From assembly GCA_017463245.1 (NCBI GenBank), contig JAFTPN010000033.1:1-49306 (forward strand): a DNA stretch of 49,306 nt, written 5' to 3'. Below the pieces are notes generated by a model. It ran no database searches. It was not told the origin of the DNA and saw nothing but the letters and a program-made list of their open reading frames with translations. Shown here one piece after another: positions 24,364-32,591 of this stretch (position 1 is the stretch's first letter; each line of letters begins with the position of its first letter). This DNA is from Clostridia bacterium. Lineage in GTDB: Bacteria > Bacillota > Clostridia > Christensenellales > Aristaeellaceae. Made by a program: the position numbers and the translations under genes.

Positions 24364-24392
24364 ATTATACCTTGCTTCGGCCAAAAACACAA
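24364..24392 (-). promoter_or_regulatory. Promoter of the receiver-like/YdjI operon
   Basis: TTGTGT (24387-24392) and TATAAT (24364-24369), spacer 17 bases. Confidence 0.75.
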
Positions 24393-24433
24393 ATGTTTTA
24401 TCGAAATTTGGTCACAAAACCGCCTTTTTCCGC

Positions 24434-25123
24434 TCACACCTGGCGCAGCAGCTGCTCAACAACCTTCACCGAGTGGTCAGCCGCCAGCTTCACAAAGGTG
24501 GGATAGTCCATATCGCTATGACCATCCGCCTGGTCGGAAATGGAGCGCAGCACCCCGCAGGGAATGCCGTGCATATAGCAGGCATGCGCCACCGCGCCGC
24601 CTTCCATTTCCACCGCCTTGGCATTGAACAGCTCATGGATGCGCTGGCGCACCTCGCCCTTGTTGATAAACTGGTCGCCCGTGGCAATAATACCCTGGTG
24701 GACGTTCACATCGGTCAGTACTTCGGCAGCCTTCACCAGGCGGGCACGCAGCACCTCGTCGCAAGGCAGCTCCACCAGGTTGATCTTGCTCACCAGACCC
24801 ATAGGGTCGCCAATGGGCGAGGTATCGCAGTCGTGCTGCACGGCGGCGGTGGCAATGACCATATCGCCAATGCTCACGCTGCTCTCGCCTGCCCCGGCCA
24901 CACCCAGGTTCAGCACCCATTCCGGGTGGAAATGCTGGATCATGCTCTGGGCGCACAGCGCGGCGTTGATCTTGCCGGGGCCGCACACCGCCAGCACGGC
25001 TTCCTGCCCGAACAGCTTGCCGCTGACGAACACATCCATGCCGATGCGCGTCTCCTGCTTATCCTCCACCTGCGCCATCAGGCTTTCCACTTCCACGGCC
25101 ATTGCGCCGATCAATCCAACCAT
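24434..25123 (-). CDS. mtnN: 5'-methylthioadenosine/S-adenosylhomocysteine nucleosidase
   Basis: A 229-residue nucleoside phosphorylase-fold enzyme that cleaves adenine from methylthioadenosine and S-adenosylhomocysteine. Family landmarks: MVGLIGAMAVEVESL at the start (the Glu acts on the nucleoside), NLGVAGAG, the VEMEGGAVAHAC ribose-binding Met-Glu motif, and SDQAD with the catalytic Asp. A much longer upstream frame exists, but the ATG at 25123 has GGAGGG eight bases before it, starts the conserved domain and follows the promoter, so it is the true start. Confidence 0.95.
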   Translation of the reverse strand: MVGLIGAMAVEVESLMAQVEDKQETRIGMDVFVSGKLFGQEAVLAVCGPGKINAALCAQSMIQHFHPEWVLNLGVAGAGESSVSIGDMVIATAAVQHDCDTSPIGDPMGLVSKINLVELPCDEVLRARLVKAAEVLTDVNVHQGIIATGDQFINKGEVRQRIHELFNAKAVEMEGGAVAHACYMHGIPCGVLRSISDQADGHSDMDYPTFVKLAADHSVKVVEQLLRQV

Positions 25124-25153
25124 GCTGATCCCTCCATTGATACGAATGCAATC

Positions 25154-25182
25154 ATTATATATGCTTTTTTCCCATCCGTCAA
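25154..25182 (-). promoter_or_regulatory. Promoter of mtnN
   Basis: TTGACG (25177-25182) and TATAAT (25154-25159), spacer 17 bases, in the gap shared with the divergent sporulation genes. Confidence 0.8.
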
Positions 25183-25198
25183 ACACCAGGAGGCCGCC

Positions 25199-25687
25199 AT
25201 GCCTGTTCTTCTGCTGCTTTTGCTTTTCACCGCCCCGGTAAAGTTCACCCTCCTCTACGACCAAGCCCTGACCCTCGATGTGCGCATCTGGGGGCTTGGC
25301 CGCAGCTGGCAGCCGCATTTCACCGCCGGAATGCCCGCCCAGCCCAAGTCCCTCCTGCGCTCCCTGGGCACTCTTTTGCGCAGCAACCACGCCCGCCGAC
25401 TGTTTCGGATGGACAGCCAGCTCCGCCTGCAAGCCCTGCTTCGCCTCGGCCTTGATGACGCCGCCCGCACAGCGCTCCTCACCGGGCTGTTGCAGCAGGC
25501 AGCCCGTTTTCTTCCCCATCAGGCAGACATCCGCATCCAGCCGGATTTCCTCGGCCGCACCCGCCTGCAGGCGCGATGCATACTCTTCACCCATCTGGGA
25601 ACGCTACTCATCACAGCGGCCATGCTGCTCACCGCCTATCTGCTGGAAGGGCGCGAGCATCCCCAGCCGCAGCCAAAGGAGGCGTAA
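25199..25687 (+). CDS. DUF2953-like protein (YtfI type)
   Basis: A 162-residue protein with an N-terminal hydrophobic segment (PVLLLLLLFTAPVKFTLLYD) and a second near residues 130-147. The text after the first helix (ALTLDVRIWGL) resembles the beginning of DUF2953 proteins. The stronger argument is position: in B. subtilis the DUF2953 gene ytfI lies immediately before ytfJ/gerW, exactly as here (three bases apart). The ATG at 25199 has AGGAGG. A spore-specific role is inferred from the neighbour. Confidence 0.65.
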   Translation: MPVLLLLLLFTAPVKFTLLYDQALTLDVRIWGLGRSWQPHFTAGMPAQPKSLLRSLGTLLRSNHARRLFRMDSQLRLQALLRLGLDDAARTALLTGLLQQAARFLPHQADIRIQPDFLGRTRLQARCILFTHLGTLLITAAMLLTAYLLEGREHPQPQPKEA

Positions 25688-25690
25688 CAA

Positions 25691-26089
25691 ATGGAACATC
25701 CCATTGGTGAATTGATGCAAACCGCCATGACCTCCATCAAGGACATGGTGGACGTGAACACCGTCATCGGCGAGCCGGTGGTAGCCACCTCCGGGGCGAC
25801 CATCATCCCCATTTCCAAGGTCAGCTTCGGCTATGTCACCGCCGGGGGCGACCTGCCCCATCAGGACAAGAAAAGCCAGCCCATCAATGCCCAGCAGGAT
25901 TTCCCCTTTGCTGGCGGCAGCGGCGCAGGCGTTTCGGTGCAGCCGGTGGGCTTCCTGGTGGTGACCGGCGACTCGGTGCGGATGCTCCCCGCCCAGTCCC
26001 TCACCGTGGCGGATCGCATGGTGGAGCTGATCCCCGGCGTGGTGGAGGATGTGAAGAACCTCTTCGCCAAGCCCCAGGGCATGATGTGA
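25691..26089 (+). CDS. ytfJ: GerW-family sporulation protein
   Basis: A 132-residue YtfJ/GerW family protein: EHPIGELMQTAMTSIKDMVDVNTVIG start, the GATIIPISKVSFGY core, a Gly-rich AGGSGAGVSVQPVGFLVV segment, and a C-terminal helix. In B. subtilis GerW is a spore protein needed for normal L-alanine germination. It is the middle gene of a plus-strand operon (DUF2953, gerW, dacF), overlapping dacF by one base. Confidence 0.92.
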   Translation: MEHPIGELMQTAMTSIKDMVDVNTVIGEPVVATSGATIIPISKVSFGYVTAGGDLPHQDKKSQPINAQQDFPFAGGSGAGVSVQPVGFLVVTGDSVRMLPAQSLTVADRMVELIPGVVEDVKNLFAKPQGMM

Positions 26090-27198
26090 TGAAGAAGCTG
26101 CTGATATTCTTGACGCTCCTGCTGCTCCCCCTCTCTGCCCACGGGCAGGAGGTGTCCACCTCCGCCAAGGCCTGCGTCATCATCGACCAGGCCACCGGGC
26201 GCATCCTGCTGGAGCACAATGCCGCCGCGCCCCTGCCCATGGCCTCCACCACCAAGGTCATGACGGCGCTGCTCGCCATCGAAAAGGGCGACCTGACCGC
26301 CCCCGTCACCTGCAGCCGCAACGCCTTTGGCGTGCCTGGCACCAGCATCTACCTCTCCCAGGGTGAAACGCTGACCCTGGAGCAGATGCTCTACGGCCTG
26401 ATGCTGGCCTCCGGCAACGACGCAGCCGTAGCCATTGCCGAGCACATCGGCGGCAGCGTGGAGGACTTCTGCCGCATGATGACCGCCCGCGCCGCCGAGC
26501 TGGGCTGCCAAAATACCGTGTTTCTCACCCCTCACGGTCTGCCCCAGGAGGGCCACTACACCACCGCCCACGACCTGGCGCTCATCGCCCGTGAAGCCAT
26601 GACCCACGAGACCTTCCGCACCATTGTCTCCACCCAGCGTGGGAAGATCCCCTGGGAAGGCCGGGACTACGACCGGGTGCTGAACAACAAAAACAAGCTG
26701 CTCTCCACCTATGAGGGCGCTACCGGCATCAAGACCGGCTACACCAAGGCCGCCGGGCGCTGCCTGGTGTTCGGTGCGGAACGGGACGGCATGAGCATCA
26801 TCGGCGTGGTGCTGAATTGCTATGACTGGTTCAACGAGGCCGCCCGCCTGATGGACACGGCCTTCGCCCAGTATGAGTCCATCACCCTGATGAACGCCGG
26901 CGAGTGCATCCGCACCCTGCCTGTGGAGGTTGCCGACGGTGCCGAGGTAGGCGCTGTTCTCACCGCCGATCTGACGGGCGTTGTGCCGAAGAACACATTC
27001 CCGCAAATAGAAATCGACCTGCCCCAGAGCCTCGAAGCCCCGGTGCAGGCCGGTGATATTCTTGGTGAAGTCCGTATGCTGCATGGCGACACGGTGCTGT
27101 GCGCCGTTCCCCTTGCCGCCGCAAGCGACGTAGCACGGGATGACTTTGCCTCCCGCTGGGAGACCTTTGTGCATGGGTGGCCGCTGTTGGCCAGATGA
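26089..27198 (+). CDS. dacF: D-alanyl-D-alanine carboxypeptidase (DacF-like)
   Basis: A 369-residue penicillin-binding protein of the S11 family. It has a signal peptide (MKKLLIFLTLLLLPLSAHGQ), the S-x-x-K active site in MASTTKVMTALLA, the SGN motif in LASGNDAAVA and the KTG motif in GIKTGYTKAAG, then the C-terminal beta domain (about 270-360). It trims the terminal D-Ala of peptidoglycan. With GerW and DUF2953 upstream, a role in spore cortex or forespore wall (as DacF or DacB) is likely but inferred. ATG at 26089 overlaps the gerW stop (TGATG). No clear C-terminal membrane anchor. Confidence 0.92.
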   Translation: MKKLLIFLTLLLLPLSAHGQEVSTSAKACVIIDQATGRILLEHNAAAPLPMASTTKVMTALLAIEKGDLTAPVTCSRNAFGVPGTSIYLSQGETLTLEQMLYGLMLASGNDAAVAIAEHIGGSVEDFCRMMTARAAELGCQNTVFLTPHGLPQEGHYTTAHDLALIAREAMTHETFRTIVSTQRGKIPWEGRDYDRVLNNKNKLLSTYEGATGIKTGYTKAAGRCLVFGAERDGMSIIGVVLNCYDWFNEAARLMDTAFAQYESITLMNAGECIRTLPVEVADGAEVGAVLTADLTGVVPKNTFPQIEIDLPQSLEAPVQAGDILGEVRMLHGDTVLCAVPLAAASDVARDDFASRWETFVHGWPLLAR

Positions 27199-27215
27199 TC
27201 AGCCGATCATCTGGC
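27190..27215. terminator. Hairpin between convergent dacF and GNAT genes
   Basis: A perfect 11-bp inverted repeat, GCCAGATGATC/GATCATCTGGC with a 4-base loop, that includes the dacF stop codon. It lacks a U-tract on both sides, so it may act as a weak terminator or as protection of the mRNA end. Confidence 0.5.
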
Positions 27216-27743
27216 TCATTTCAGTTTCTTGGCCATGTACAGCACCAGGTCGTCGTCAACGGTGCAAACCGTTTCGTATTGCACGCATTGCTTGTCCTGA
27301 TACCACACGCCTGAGCCATCCGGAATGTACCCCCGCCTGACATACATCCGCTGGGCGGTGCCATACTCCCGGCTCAGGCCAACGCCCAGGCAAACGGTGT
27401 CCGCATACTGCCCTGCGAGCTGCTCCGCCACATCCATCATCCGGCTGCCGATGCCTTTTCTCTGGTACTTCTTCAGCACATTGAAATCCACGATGATCGG
27501 CCAGTTCGTCCCCTTGAAAAGACCTTCATTCGCTTTCAGGTACAAAAACACATTACCCGCAGGATGGCCCTGAAATTCTGCTGTCAGGGCAACGCATTTC
27601 CCTTCCGCCTGTTCCCTGATCCGCATCAGATAATAGTCAACATCCGAGTGCCATCCCTGGGCTGTATATTCATCCGTAAGAATTTGTGCGTCCGCTTCTT
27701 CCATGTTGCGGATCACCAGATCTTCGTCTTTGTAGTAAGTCAT
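27216..27743 (-). CDS. GNAT-family N-acetyltransferase
   Basis: A 175-residue single GNAT domain: LVIRNMEEADAQIL start, VDFNVLKKYQRKGIGSRMMD as the acetyl-CoA-binding loop (residues about 92-110), RMYVRRGYIPDGSGVWY near the end. Resembles GNATs of the AAC(6')/phosphinothricin type in overall pattern, without clear specificity. ATG at 27743 with GAGGAGG. It is the last gene of the attenuator-controlled ABC exporter operon, 11 bases after the preceding acetyltransferase. Confidence 0.8.
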   Translation of the reverse strand: MTYYKDEDLVIRNMEEADAQILTDEYTAQGWHSDVDYYLMRIREQAEGKCVALTAEFQGHPAGNVFLYLKANEGLFKGTNWPIIVDFNVLKKYQRKGIGSRMMDVAEQLAGQYADTVCLGVGLSREYGTAQRMYVRRGYIPDGSGVWYQDKQCVQYETVCTVDDDLVLYMAKKLK

Positions 27744-27754
27744 TTTGTACCTCC

Positions 27755-28657
27755 TCAGCAGTCGATCCAAATCCCCTCGTCCCGGATGATAGCGCCCTGC
27801 ATACTGCGGTAGAACCGCTGTGCTTCTTCATTGGCAGCGATCAGCCCCACCAGGGTATCGATGCCCCGGCCAGCCAGCTCCCTGCGCAGCACTGCCATCA
27901 AGGCCTGCGCCACACCCCGGTGCCGCCAGCTTTTCAGCACGCATATCCAGTCCAGGTAGCATTTCACGGAGCCATCGAAGTGCGTGGGAATCAGCGAGGC
28001 GTCGATGCGCCCCACGATCTCCCCGCCTTCGGCCACCGCCACCAGCGTCAGGGCGTTGGCAAAGCGTCCATCATGGAAGGATGCCCGCACCTTGTCCTGA
28101 TAGTCGGCTTCCTCCGTCCAGCGGTAGTAGCCCGGCTCTTCCTCGCTCAGCCTGCGCTCGAAGTCAAACACTTGAGGCAGCATGGCTTCCGTCAGTTCAG
28201 CGATGCGGAAATCCGGCTTGCGCACATACACCCGGCTGTCCTCGCCGTAGATGGACACGCGGTTCTCCAGATAGGTGAAGCCGTATTTTTCATACAGTCC
28301 CACATGGTCGGTGCAGATGTACACCTGCTCCGCGCCATGCTGGCCAGCCACGTTCACCGCATGGTCAATGAGCTGCCCCGCGCACCTGCGCCCGCGATAT
28401 TCCGGCGCCGTATGCACAAAGCCGATCCAGGGCGTATACTCCGGCGCATCAATGCAGTCCCGCTCCGCCAGCGTCACGAAGGAGGCCAGCGTATCGCCAT
28501 CTGTCAGCAGATACAGCGTGCTTTTGCCGAGGGTATCGTGAAAGGTACCCTCGGCCAGCAGCTGTGCCAGGAATTTGGCCGCACGCCACTCATACTGAGC
28601 GATTTGCGCCCGCCAATGTTCCTGTCTTTCGTCTTTGAAATAGTCAATGATCTTCAT
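27755..28657 (-). CDS. Tandem-domain GNAT acetyltransferase
   Basis: A 300-residue protein with two GNAT units: the first has PWIGFVHTAPEYRGRRCAGQL (about residues 77-97) and GLYEKYGF; the second has LDWICVLKSWRHRGVAQALM (about 232-251) and NEEAQRFYRSMQGA. Substrate unknown. It starts three bases after the second ABC subunit ends and is therefore probably translated from the same mRNA. An operon of drug exporter plus two acetyltransferases suggests detoxification, by inference. Confidence 0.8.
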   Translation of the reverse strand: MKIIDYFKDERQEHWRAQIAQYEWRAAKFLAQLLAEGTFHDTLGKSTLYLLTDGDTLASFVTLAERDCIDAPEYTPWIGFVHTAPEYRGRRCAGQLIDHAVNVAGQHGAEQVYICTDHVGLYEKYGFTYLENRVSIYGEDSRVYVRKPDFRIAELTEAMLPQVFDFERRLSEEEPGYYRWTEEADYQDKVRASFHDGRFANALTLVAVAEGGEIVGRIDASLIPTHFDGSVKCYLDWICVLKSWRHRGVAQALMAVLRRELAGRGIDTLVGLIAANEEAQRFYRSMQGAIIRDEGIWIDC

Positions 28658-28660
28658 GTA

Positions 28661-30481
28661 TTACCCCGCAGAAAATGCGTTGGAAATCGCCTCGTCCTCA
28701 TACTGGCGGGTGTAGAGGTTGTAGTAGTGTCCCTTGGCCTTCAGCAGCTCGTCGTGACGACCCTGCTCGATGATCTTGCCGTCCCGCACCACCAGGATCA
28801 GGTCGGCATTCTTCACCGTCGACAGGCGGTGGGCGATCACCAGCGAGGTGCGACCCTTGATGATGGTCTCAATGGCCGACTGGATCTTCTGCTCCGTCAG
28901 CGTGTCTACAGAGGCGGTGGCCTCGTCCAGCACCAGGATGCGCGGATCAGCCAGAATAGCACGGGCAAAGGAGATCAGCTGCTTTTCGCCCGTGGAGAGC
29001 ATATCGCCGCCCTCGCCCACGTCGCTGTCCAGACCCTTTTCCATGCGATCCACCACCTCGGTGGCGCTGACCAGCTCCAGGGCGCGGCGGATTTCTTCCT
29101 CCGTGGCATTGGGATTGCCGTACAGCAGGTTCTCCCGCACCGTGCCGGAGAAGAGGTGGGGCGTTTGCAGCACATAGCCGATGGCGGAGTGCAGCCACAG
29201 CTGGGAGCGCTCCCGGGCGTCACGGCCGTCGATCAGCACCTGACCCTTCGTCGGCTCAAAGAAGCGGCACACCAGGTTCACCAGCGTGGATTTGCCCGCG
29301 CCGGTCTCGCCCACGATGGCGATGTTGGAGCCGAAGGGTATTTTGAGGCTGAAGTTCTCCAGCACATACTCGTCACCATCGGGATACTTGAAGTCCACAT
29401 CCTTGAACTCGATATCGCCGCGGATGGGTTCCCAGTTCTCCCGCTTGGGGTTGAAGGAATCGCCGTACTTCTCAATGACCTCCTGGGAGTCAGCCACGTC
29501 AGACTTGGTTTCCAGCAGGCGGGAGAAGCGCTCGATGTTCACCTGGGTGGTGATCAGGTCGGAAATGGCGTCGATGATCCAGCGCACAGGCTCCATCATG
29601 CCCTGGGCATAGGACATGAACATGGAGAAGGTGCCCACCTCGCTGGCGGCAATGTAACCGCCCTGCCACAGCACAATGGCCAAGGCCATGGAAGAGGCAA
29701 TGTTCAGCGTGGCGGAGAACAGGCCGCGCAGGTGCGCCACCTTCACGGACTTTTTGCGCATGGCGCTGGTGTCCTCCACAAAGTCATGCACCATCTTGTC
29801 CTCGATCACCAGCGCCTTGATGGTCTTGGCGCCGGTAATGCCCTCATTGAAGTCGCTGGTGATCTGGGAGTTCAGTTCGCGCACCTCGCGGTTCACGCGG
29901 ATCAATTTGCGCTGGAACACCGAGAACAGGATCACGATCAGCGGCAGAATGGTAATGACCAGCAGCGCCAGCTTGGTGTTCACCAGCAGCATCACCACCA
30001 CCGCGCCCACCAGGTAGGACAGGTGCCACACGCTGTCCATCAGCGACCAGCTTACCAGCGAGCCGATGCGGCTGGTATCGCTGATGACGCGAGCATGGAT
30101 GTAGCCCACGCTGTTCTGGTTGAAATAGGAAAAGGACAGCGTTTGCAGGTGGGAGAAGGCCGCGTTGCGCAGGTCGCGGTTCACGCAGACCTCGGTCTTC
30201 ATGGCATAGGTACAGGAAATGTAGTTCAGCACGCCCGTCAGCACAATGGTGATCAGATACACAATGATGAACAGGGGCAGGCTGTCCAGGGTATTTTCGG
30301 CAATGTAGTGGTTCAGGGCATAGCGCTGGAACTGGGGAACCAGCAGGTCAACGCCGGTGGAACCCAGGCCGCAGATCACCATGGCCAGCATCACGGCTTT
30401 ATACTTTTTCAGGAAGGGCAGCACCTTGCCGATTCCGAAAAACGGCAGGGAGCGCTGCTCCTTTTTTTCGTTCTGTTGCAT
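28661..30481 (-). CDS. Heterodimeric ABC exporter subunit 2
   Basis: A 606-residue half-transporter: six-helix ABC1 membrane domain (about 25-310) and a nucleotide-binding domain with Walker A GETGAGKST, Q-loop VLQTPHLFSG, a non-canonical signature LSTGEKQ, and Walker B ILVLDEATASVD with the catalytic Glu intact. The unusual signature matches the degenerate site formed with subunit 1, as in BmrCD/LmrCD-type multidrug exporters. Its ATG overlaps the stop of subunit 1 by one base (TAATG). Confidence 0.92.
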   Translation of the reverse strand: MQQNEKKEQRSLPFFGIGKVLPFLKKYKAVMLAMVICGLGSTGVDLLVPQFQRYALNHYIAENTLDSLPLFIIVYLITIVLTGVLNYISCTYAMKTEVCVNRDLRNAAFSHLQTLSFSYFNQNSVGYIHARVISDTSRIGSLVSWSLMDSVWHLSYLVGAVVVMLLVNTKLALLVITILPLIVILFSVFQRKLIRVNREVRELNSQITSDFNEGITGAKTIKALVIEDKMVHDFVEDTSAMRKKSVKVAHLRGLFSATLNIASSMALAIVLWQGGYIAASEVGTFSMFMSYAQGMMEPVRWIIDAISDLITTQVNIERFSRLLETKSDVADSQEVIEKYGDSFNPKRENWEPIRGDIEFKDVDFKYPDGDEYVLENFSLKIPFGSNIAIVGETGAGKSTLVNLVCRFFEPTKGQVLIDGRDARERSQLWLHSAIGYVLQTPHLFSGTVRENLLYGNPNATEEEIRRALELVSATEVVDRMEKGLDSDVGEGGDMLSTGEKQLISFARAILADPRILVLDEATASVDTLTEQKIQSAIETIIKGRTSLVIAHRLSTVKNADLILVVRDGKIIEQGRHDELLKAKGHYYNLYTRQYEDEAISNAFSAG

Positions 30482-32304
30482 TACGCATCCACCTCCTCTT
30501 TGGAGAGCGACTGAATCTCGTAGATCTTCTGATACAATCCGCCCGCCTTTTCCAGTTCGGCAGGCGTACCCATTTCAGCAATGCGGCCCCGATCCAGCAC
30601 GATCACCTGATCCGCCTTGGACAGCGTGGTGATGCGGTGGCTGATCAGGATGATGCTGGCGCTGCCGAAGCGCTGCTCCAGCGCCTTGCGGATCTTCGCG
30701 TCCGTCTCCGCGTCCACCGCGGACAGGGAGTCGTCGAAGATCATGATGGGCGTGTGCTGGGTCAGCATACGGGCAATGGCCGCACGCTGCTTCTGGCCGC
30801 CGGAGAGGGTCACGCCGCGCTCGCCCACAAAGGTGTCATACCCCTTGGCAAAGCCCTGAATGGTCTCGTCCAGGCAGGCGGCCCGGGCAGCCTCGCGGAT
30901 GTCGGTGAGGGTCAGGCCGTCGTTGGTGATGGCCAGGTTCTCCTGCAGGGTGCGGGAGAACAGGAAGGGCTCCTGCAGCACGATGCCGATGTTCTTGCGC
31001 AGATGGTCGCGCTTCATATCCGCAATATCCACACCGCCGATGGTGATGCGCCCATCGCCCTCGGGCAGGTCGTAGAGGCGATCCAGCAGGAGCATCAGCG
31101 TGGACTTGCCGCTGCCCGTGCCGCCCAGGATGCCCAGGGTGGTGCCGGCCTTCATGGTGAAGTTGATGTCGTGGAGCATCTGCGGGCAGCCGTCATAGGC
31201 AAAGTTCACATGCTCAAAGGCGATATCACCGGTCATGTCGGGGGTGCAGGCATTCTCCTTGTCCTTCTCCGTTTCAGAGCTGATGATGTAGCCGATACGA
31301 TCCACCGCCACGCCAGCCTTGCTCATTTCGGAGATCATGCGTCCCAGCTGACGGATGGGCCACACCAGCTGCGCATTGTAGGAAATGAAGGCAATGTATT
31401 CGCCGGAGGTCATTTCGCCCCGCAGGCAGAACACCACGCCGAAAACCACCACCAGCATGATCTGGATGCCGCTGAGGATGTCGGACACCGACCAGAAGCG
31501 GCTCATCACCTTGGCCAGGCGCACCCACAGCCCGGTGTATTCCTCGTTGTGCTTCTCAAAGCGATCCTTCTCATAGCGCTCGCGGCCAAAGGCGCGCACC
31601 ACGCGCACGCCGGTGAGGTTCTCCTGCGCCATGGCAGAGAGGCGACCTTCGCTCTCGTCGCACTCTTTGAAGCCCTCGCCGATCTTGTTGTGGAACCGCA
31701 GGGAATACAGCACAATGATGGGCATGGGCAGCAGGGCGATCACCGCAAGCATTGTATTCATGGAGAACATGAACACGATGGACAGCACCACCAGGATCAT
31801 GATGCGGAACAGCCCCGTCATCTGTCCGGCCACGAAATTGCGGGTGGTCTCGATGTCGGAGGTGCAGCGCTGGATGATATCGCCGGTGTGGTTCTTCATG
31901 TGCCAGGAAAAGGGCAGATGCTCGATGTGGGTATAAAGCATATCGCGCATGGTCTTCACCAGGGTCTCCGAGGCACGGGTGTTGGTCACCAGGAACCCAT
32001 ACTGTGAGAGCACCTTCACCAGCGCCACGGCCAGCACCGCCAGCGCCATGATCCATAAGTTTTTGCCCAGATACTCAAAGCCGCCCACCGCGTTGACCAG
32101 CTTCATCACCGCGGGGCCAAAGGTGGGCTCGTTGCCGCCGATGGCATTGTCCACCGCCGCGCGGATGATCTGCGGCGTGACCATATCCGTCAGCGCCGTC
32201 AGCGCCGCCAGCAGGATGCTGGCAACGAACATGACCTTGCTCCCCTTCAGGAAGCGCCAGATCAGCTTCATCATGGGGATCTGGGACTTTTGCTTCTGTT
32301 CCAT
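30481..32304 (-). CDS. Heterodimeric ABC exporter subunit 1
   Basis: A 607-residue half-transporter with six membrane helices (about 22-320), Walker A GGTGSGKST, Q-loop VLQEPFLFSR, canonical signature LSGGQKQR and Walker B IMIFDDSLSAVD, in which the catalytic Glu is replaced by Asp. Together with the non-canonical signature of subunit 2 this makes one inactive ATP site, the hallmark of heterodimeric exporters such as BmrCD, LmrCD and TM287/288. ATG at 32304 with AAAGGAG; an upstream in-frame extension runs through the terminator and is unlikely. Preceded by a leader ORF and terminator (32335-32541), so expression is probably attenuation-controlled. The substrate is unknown, most likely drugs. 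Confidence 0.92.
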   Translation of the reverse strand: MEQKQKSQIPMMKLIWRFLKGSKVMFVASILLAALTALTDMVTPQIIRAAVDNAIGGNEPTFGPAVMKLVNAVGGFEYLGKNLWIMALAVLAVALVKVLSQYGFLVTNTRASETLVKTMRDMLYTHIEHLPFSWHMKNHTGDIIQRCTSDIETTRNFVAGQMTGLFRIMILVVLSIVFMFSMNTMLAVIALLPMPIIVLYSLRFHNKIGEGFKECDESEGRLSAMAQENLTGVRVVRAFGRERYEKDRFEKHNEEYTGLWVRLAKVMSRFWSVSDILSGIQIMLVVVFGVVFCLRGEMTSGEYIAFISYNAQLVWPIRQLGRMISEMSKAGVAVDRIGYIISSETEKDKENACTPDMTGDIAFEHVNFAYDGCPQMLHDINFTMKAGTTLGILGGTGSGKSTLMLLLDRLYDLPEGDGRITIGGVDIADMKRDHLRKNIGIVLQEPFLFSRTLQENLAITNDGLTLTDIREAARAACLDETIQGFAKGYDTFVGERGVTLSGGQKQRAAIARMLTQHTPIMIFDDSLSAVDAETDAKIRKALEQRFGSASIILISHRITTLSKADQVIVLDRGRIAEMGTPAELEKAGGLYQKIYEIQSLSKEEVDA

Positions 32305-32334
32305 AAATAACTCCTTTCCGTCTCCAGGGACAAT

Positions 32335-32368
32335 AAAAAACACCAGTCACATGCTATGCGACCGGTGT
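32335..32368 (-). terminator. Attenuator terminator between leader ORF and ABC genes
   Basis: ACACCGGTC (32360-32368) pairs with GACTGGTGT (32340-32348) with one G-U, followed by six U residues, 31 bases before the ABC start codon and 27 bases after the leader ORF stop. An intrinsic terminator inside the operon leader must be overcome for ABC expression. Confidence 0.8.
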
Positions 32369-32395
32369 TGTATGCGTAGGCAGATATGCGCAGGC

Positions 32396-32473
32396 TTAGC
32401 CGCGCACCTCCTCACAGACAGACAAGGCCGCAGAATTCTTCATGGTTCCAAATGCAAAGTTCTTGTAATACAT
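32396..32473 (-). CDS. 25-residue leader peptide of the ABC exporter operon
   Basis: A 25-codon ORF beginning MYYKNFAFGTMKNSA and ending CEEVRG, then TAA. It has an excellent ribosome binding site (AAAGGAGG, eight bases before ATG) and follows a strong promoter by about 33 bases. A second hairpin (TGCGCGGC with GCCTGCGCA) overlaps its stop codon. By analogy with B. subtilis BmrB, whose translation controls the bmrCD ABC exporter genes by transcription attenuation, stalling here could prevent formation of the downstream terminator. Alternative: a small secreted or modified peptide exported by the ABC pair; a single Cys and no leader-like cleavage motif make that less likely. Confidence 0.68.
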   Translation of the reverse strand: MYYKNFAFGTMKNSAALSVCEEVRG

Positions 32474-32512
32474 TCTCGCGGCCTCCTTTCTGTAAGTTTT
32501 GATTTCCTTGGC

Positions 32513-32541
32513 AGTATAGCGCAGGAATACGCATTCGTCAA
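32513..32541 (-). promoter_or_regulatory. Promoter of the leader peptide-ABC operon
   Basis: TTGACG (32536-32541) and TATACT (32513-32518), spacer 17 bases. Confidence 0.8.
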
Positions 32542-32543
32542 GG

Positions 32544-32560
32544 GGTTTTTGGCAAAAACC
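32544..32560. promoter_or_regulatory. Palindrome upstream of the ABC operon -35
   Basis: GGTTTTTGGCAAAAACC is a perfect 8+1+8 palindrome two bases upstream of the -35. It could be an operator for a dimeric regulator. It could also help end the preceding hydrolase transcript, but there is no U-tract. Confidence 0.4.
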
Positions 32561-32591
32561 TGAACATTTTTTCCAATTCAGTTCAGGATAT

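Noticed and set aside
25124-25594. N-terminal extension of the MTA/SAH nucleosidase frame
   Set aside because: It crosses the mtnN promoter and lies antisense to the DUF2953-like gene; the conserved domain begins at the ATG at 25123 with GGAGGG.
32305-32343. Upstream in-frame start for ABC subunit 1
   Set aside because: It would begin inside the U-tract of the terminator and has no ribosome binding site; ATG at 32304 follows AAAGGAG.
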